From the NCBI GenBank assembly GCA_946557785.1, contig CAMNTH010000002.1, forward strand, positions 207,611 through 271,610: a stretch of 64,000 nucleotides of DNA, written 5' to 3'. The stretch's first letter is position 1; every line of letters begins with the position of its first letter. The notes under the pieces were generated by a model. The model did no database searches. It was given only the letters and a program-made list of their open reading frames with translations, and was not told the DNA's origin. Below are positions 61,047 through 64,000 of the stretch, in pieces. Both the position numbers and the translations under genes were made by a program. This DNA is from an uncultured Blautia sp. Its GTDB lineage: Bacteria > Bacillota > Clostridia > Lachnospirales > Lachnospiraceae.

Positions 61047-61877
61047 TTACTTCAAATTCTTTTTCTTGAAAACAAATATTCCGCTCAATGTTGTTAGAAT
61101 TGTTATCGCAGCAGAGGAAAGAATCATACGAACAGGATGGCCAGCCTCTACCTGCCACACTGTCAAACCTTGTCCCGTAGGCAGAAAATCAAGAAAAAAT
61201 TCATAATTTTTTCGCATTGCGCCGCTAATATAATTCGGGTTGGGCGTCGGCTCAGACATCTGCATTCCATTTGCAGTAATTTGAACACCGCTTGTCATCT
61301 CTGGCTCGCTAAGACCGTTATAGATCATACTTGCAAAGATGAGAAGACCCATAATCAACAGAACAGAAATTGCAACGGTAAAGGCTTTATTTGCAGATAG
61401 CATATTAACAAGTGTGCAAATTGCGGCAAAAGCAACGGTAAGCATAATTATAATTAATAAATATACAATCAAATTGGAGATACCCATTTCCCAAATCCCA
61501 AGTATTGGAATCGCAACGGATGCTCCAATCATCCACACAAACACCATTAACAATGTCGCCGTGATTGTGGTAATCAGACTGGCAATATAAATATTTATTT
61601 TTGTGTGACCCACAATGACCTTATTTCTGATTGTTCCATCGCTGTATTCCGTACCGAAAAACATACTGCTGAATACTGCGCAAAAAATACCGATTGATAT
61701 CGCAAAATGGAAGTAATATTTATCAATACTATAATTGTATTCTGATAAATCTATTGTTGCCTGTCTGCAACCGTTCAACATATATACAACTGAATAAATC
61801 AACATTGTTCCCATACAAATCCAAAAGATTTTATCCCTCCAAAGGCGAAAATAATTAGCAGATAACAACTTACGCAT
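61047..61877 (-). CDS. ABC-2 type transporter permease
   Basis: This 276-residue permease has about six membrane segments (IFWICMGTMLIYSVVYML near the start; LITTITATLLMVFVWMIGAS; ILSSAAITILTTLSGIFVF at the end). A large loop occurs between segments five and six. It resembles BcrB-like subunits of bacteriocin or bacitracin resistance exporters. The ATG at 61877 behind GGAGGTGG is preferred. It overlaps the ATPase gene by eight bases and is followed ten bases later by the kinase gene. Confidence 0.86.
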   Translation of the reverse strand: MRKLLSANYFRLWRDKIFWICMGTMLIYSVVYMLNGCRQATIDLSEYNYSIDKYYFHFAISIGIFCAVFSSMFFGTEYSDGTIRNKVIVGHTKINIYIASLITTITATLLMVFVWMIGASVAIPILGIWEMGISNLIVYLLIIIMLTVAFAAICTLVNMLSANKAFTVAISVLLIMGLLIFASMIYNGLSEPEMTSGVQITANGMQMSEPTPNPNYISGAMRKNYEFFLDFLPTGQGLTVWQVEAGHPVRMILSSAAITILTTLSGIFVFKKKNLK

Positions 61878-62784
61878 TTTTTCCACCTCCTATAAGACTG
61901 ACATAATAACTCTCAAGACTTTCATCACGCTCTTGCATTGAAATAACTTCGCAATTTTCCTTTGCTAATGTGGCAGTCAAATGAGATACATTCACTTTTG
62001 CATACACATCAGCAGTTTGGTTTGTTATGATTGTATAATCAATCTTCATTCCATCAAGTACACGGGCAAGAGCTTTCGTATCGCTGACTTTCATGCGGAC
62101 ACATTTCCTACAAGCAGCTTCTAACTCTTTCGCACTCAGTTCTTTTACAAGGCATCCGCTGTCAATAAAACCATAATGTGTTGCCAGCTTGGAAAGTTCA
62201 TCAAGGATATGGCTGGAAATCAAGACTGTAATTTGCTGTTCTTGATTAAGTTTTAATATCAATTCCCTAATTTCAATGATTCCCTGTGGGTCAAGACCAT
62301 TAGAAGGTTCGTCTAATACCAAGAAATCAGGATCGCCTACAAGGGCTATTGCGATACCCAATCTTTGCCGCATACCCAAAGAAAAGTTTTTTGCTTTCTT
62401 TTTTCCTGTGTTATTAAGCCCCACTAATTTCAAAATCTCAGATAGTCCGTCATAAGACGGAAGTCCCAGAATACGGTACTGCTGTTTCAGATTATTCTCA
62501 GCGGTCATATCCAGAAAAATAGACGGAGTTTCTACAACAGCCCCCATTCTTCTTCTGGATTTTGTAATATCCTTATCAGTATTTTTTCTTCCGTAAAGTG
62601 TATAATCGCCAGATGTAGGCTCCTGCAAACCACAGATAAGCCGAATAAGCGTTGTCTTGCCAGCACCGTTTTTCCCTACAAAGCCATAAATTGCTCCTTT
62701 TGGAACATTCATAGACAGTCCGTTTAACGCTTTAAAATCTCTGTATTTTTTGCATAAAGCGTTTGTTCTAAGAACATAGTCCAT
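61870..62784 (-). CDS. ABC transporter ATP-binding protein (BcrA-like)
   Basis: This 304-residue ATPase has Walker A GKNGAGKTT (about 37-45), signature FSLGMRQRLGIAIAL, Walker B FLVLDEPSNGLDPQG and H-loop LISSHILDEL. FSLGMRQRLGIA is typical of the BcrA/lantibiotic-immunity group. It partners the permease overlapping its 3-prime end. AGGAGG precedes the ATG. Confidence 0.93.
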   Translation of the reverse strand: MDYVLRTNALCKKYRDFKALNGLSMNVPKGAIYGFVGKNGAGKTTLIRLICGLQEPTSGDYTLYGRKNTDKDITKSRRRMGAVVETPSIFLDMTAENNLKQQYRILGLPSYDGLSEILKLVGLNNTGKKKAKNFSLGMRQRLGIAIALVGDPDFLVLDEPSNGLDPQGIIEIRELILKLNQEQQITVLISSHILDELSKLATHYGFIDSGCLVKELSAKELEAACRKCVRMKVSDTKALARVLDGMKIDYTIITNQTADVYAKVNVSHLTATLAKENCEVISMQERDESLESYYVSLIGGGKNA

Positions 62785-62875
62785 AAAATCATTACCTCCT
62801 TGTTTAGTGTACTGGCATTATATCTGCAAATGGTAAAGGAAACGGTAAAGAGAGCAGTAAAGAAACAGTAAAGAT

Positions 62876-63541
62876 TTATTCTGCTCTCATTTTAAAGCCA
62901 ATTCCCCAGACTGCTTCAATATAGTCTTTGTTATTTTCTTCTCGAAGTTTTTTCCTTAAATTGCTGATGTGCATCTTCAGAGAATTCTCCGTACAATCTG
63001 GTGTGTCTGTACTGATACGGTCTAATAACAGGGATTTTGTAATGACCTGAGTGGGATTTTGCATAAGTAATTTCAAAATGGCGTATTCTGTTCTTGTCAA
63101 TTTTATTTCCGTATTACCGATTTTTACAATATGGGTATTTGTATTAAGTACAATATCTGCAAATGTCAATTCTGAAGAAACAAGCATACTTTCCGAATTT
63201 CTGAGATGTACGGAAATTCTGGCTAAAAGCTCCTTCATGTTAAACGGCTTTGTCACATAATCAACTGCACCGCCAAGCAGCACATCAACTTTATTATCAA
63301 TATCAGCTTTGGCGCTCACTACAATAACAGGTATTCCTTTTATTTTGGGAAGGACATCTTCTCCATTTAATCCTGGCAGCATCAAATCTAATAGTACAAG
63401 GTCTGGCTTTGACTTTGATAAAATGAATAATGCCTCTGTTCCAGAATAAGCACGGAAGATTTTATATCCCTCTTTGGAAAGTGTTTCTTCAAGCACATTC
63501 CCGATATGCATATCGTCATCGATAATCAAAATTCTTTTCAT
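62876..63541 (-). CDS. OmpR-family response regulator
   Basis: This 221-residue regulator has a receiver domain (RILIIDDDMHIGNVLEETL; phospho-acceptor Asp in LVLLDLMLPGLNGEDVL; Lys in VTKPFNMKELLARI) and a C-terminal winged helix (IKLTRTEYAILKLLMQNP, TENSLKMHISNLRKKLRE, VWGIGFKM). It is first of the signalling genes of the ABC cassette and likely activates the transporter promoter in the 91-base gap before the ATPase gene. The ATG at 63541 is chosen over a TTG two codons earlier. Confidence 0.94.
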   Translation of the reverse strand: MKRILIIDDDMHIGNVLEETLSKEGYKIFRAYSGTEALFILSKSKPDLVLLDLMLPGLNGEDVLPKIKGIPVIVVSAKADIDNKVDVLLGGAVDYVTKPFNMKELLARISVHLRNSESMLVSSELTFADIVLNTNTHIVKIGNTEIKLTRTEYAILKLLMQNPTQVITKSLLLDRISTDTPDCTENSLKMHISNLRKKLREENNKDYIEAVWGIGFKMRAE

Positions 63542-63543
63542 AG

Positions 63544-63738
63544 TCAATCAACTCCGCTTTGATTTTTATTTACTTTATATCTGCCATTAGCAGGTTTATT
63601 TGCAGTTTTTGGAATAAGCCATACACGGTTTATATTCATAACGCCCTCAACCCGCTTTTCTTTGCAAAGTTTTTGTACCCGCCGTACCGATATATCCCAA
63701 CACTCTGCTGCTTCCTGTGCCGTCATATATTCAAACAT
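63544..63738 (-). CDS. Small helix-turn-helix protein (excisionase/MerR-like)
   Basis: This 64-residue DNA-binding protein reads MFEYMTAQEAAECWDISVRR and then VQKLCKEKRVEGVMNINRVW, ending IPKTANKPANGRYKVN and a short tail. It is a MerR/excisionase-type winged HTH. GGAGGTCAGAA gives a strong ribosome site. It ends two bases before the response regulator start, so it belongs to the same transcript. Such small proteins also occur in mobile elements, which suggests the cassette may have been acquired. Confidence 0.8.
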   Translation of the reverse strand: MFEYMTAQEAAECWDISVRRVQKLCKEKRVEGVMNINRVWLIPKTANKPANGRYKVNKNQSGVD

Positions 63739-63791
63739 TTCTGACCTCCTAAATTGTACTGTTTTTATTATATCCGTTTGAGCGAACAATA

Positions 63792-64000
63792 TCAATTCAC
63801 AAAATATGAACATTCATCCAAGCAAACACCTTTCGTAATATCTTTCCTATGAGATTTCTTTTGGAGCTTATACTTACAGCCCACAGAAGCCAGACAATGT
63901 TCCACCGTTGTCTTTCCACTTCTTACTCGGAGATTTTTCTCTCTCCTGGTGTTAGTATATAAGTGTGGACAGGAAAAGTTGAACAATCTATACTATCAAG
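63792..64000 (-). CDS. Possible 3-prime end of a gene entering from the right edge
   Basis: A minus-strand frame open for most of the last 200 bases ends FVN-TGA at 63792 and contains SGKTTVEHCLASVGCKYKLQ followed by KKSHRKDITKGVCLDECSYF. The composition (C, K, H) could be that of a real protein end. I do not recognise a family, and nothing else supports it. Confidence 0.25.

Overview
The window looks like a chromosomal segment of an anaerobic gut Firmicute, most likely class Clostridia, family Lachnospiraceae. The grounds are the yicC-remA-gmk-rpoZ gene order, strong AGGAGG-type ribosome binding sites, a leuS T-box leader, a flavodiiron protein with rubredoxin and flavin-reductase domains, pyruvate phosphate dikinase, and decayed conjugative elements resembling Tn1549. 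The taxonomy is inferred from gene content only. Most genes are on the minus strand.

Layout. 1-2 kb: yicC-remA-gmk-rpoZ operon (minus). 2.2-5.6 kb: rqcH and an ABC-F ATPase (plus). 5.7-12 kb: a secreted serpin, leuS with its T-box, and an EF-G paralogue. 12.2-16.1 kb: tyrA-aroA, a lone barstar-like gene and a D-2-hydroxyacid dehydrogenase. 16.2-19.2 kb: a signalling operon of a REC/HD-GYP/GGDEF protein, an HPt protein and a TlpA-like lipoprotein. 19.3-23.4 kb: a hydrolase-like remnant, a fructuronate reductase-like gene, and a GntR-controlled ABC transporter.

23.5-37.1 kb is an accessory region. It begins with an IS3 remnant. Next is a restriction-modification island: a controller-like HTH gene with a near-consensus promoter, a protein fusing a cytosine-5 and an N6-adenine methyltransferase, an HNH nuclease, and two downstream regulator genes (XRE-type and ImmA/IrrE-type) that are both broken. 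After that come two conjugative-element remnants that meet near 33.48 kb on opposite strands, a LysR regulator with a truncated divergent lipoprotein gene, and the end of a large serine recombinase.

37.1-54.9 kb is largely housekeeping and metabolic: ppdK, rluA, an AGCS symporter behind a structured attenuator-like leader, a patatin-like lipase, larC-larB, a DUF445 protein, a glycerate kinase pseudogene, a malate/lactate dehydrogenase-type enzyme, a secreted protein of unknown function, the flavodiiron protein, a frameshifted metallophosphoesterase, an acetyltransferase and a secreted SH3-like protein.

55.2-63.7 kb, transcribed right to left, holds an HTH gene, a response regulator, a two-gene ABC transporter and a histidine kinase. 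Translationally overlapping genes follow: a 111-residue protein of unknown function, a DUF2935 protein, and a roughly 1,215-residue protein made of three cupredoxin-pair repeats. The last resembles the manganese oxidase MnxG and carries a complete but permuted set of multicopper-oxidase copper ligands. This MCO-DUF2935 pair and the fused methyltransferase island are the most interesting parts of the window.
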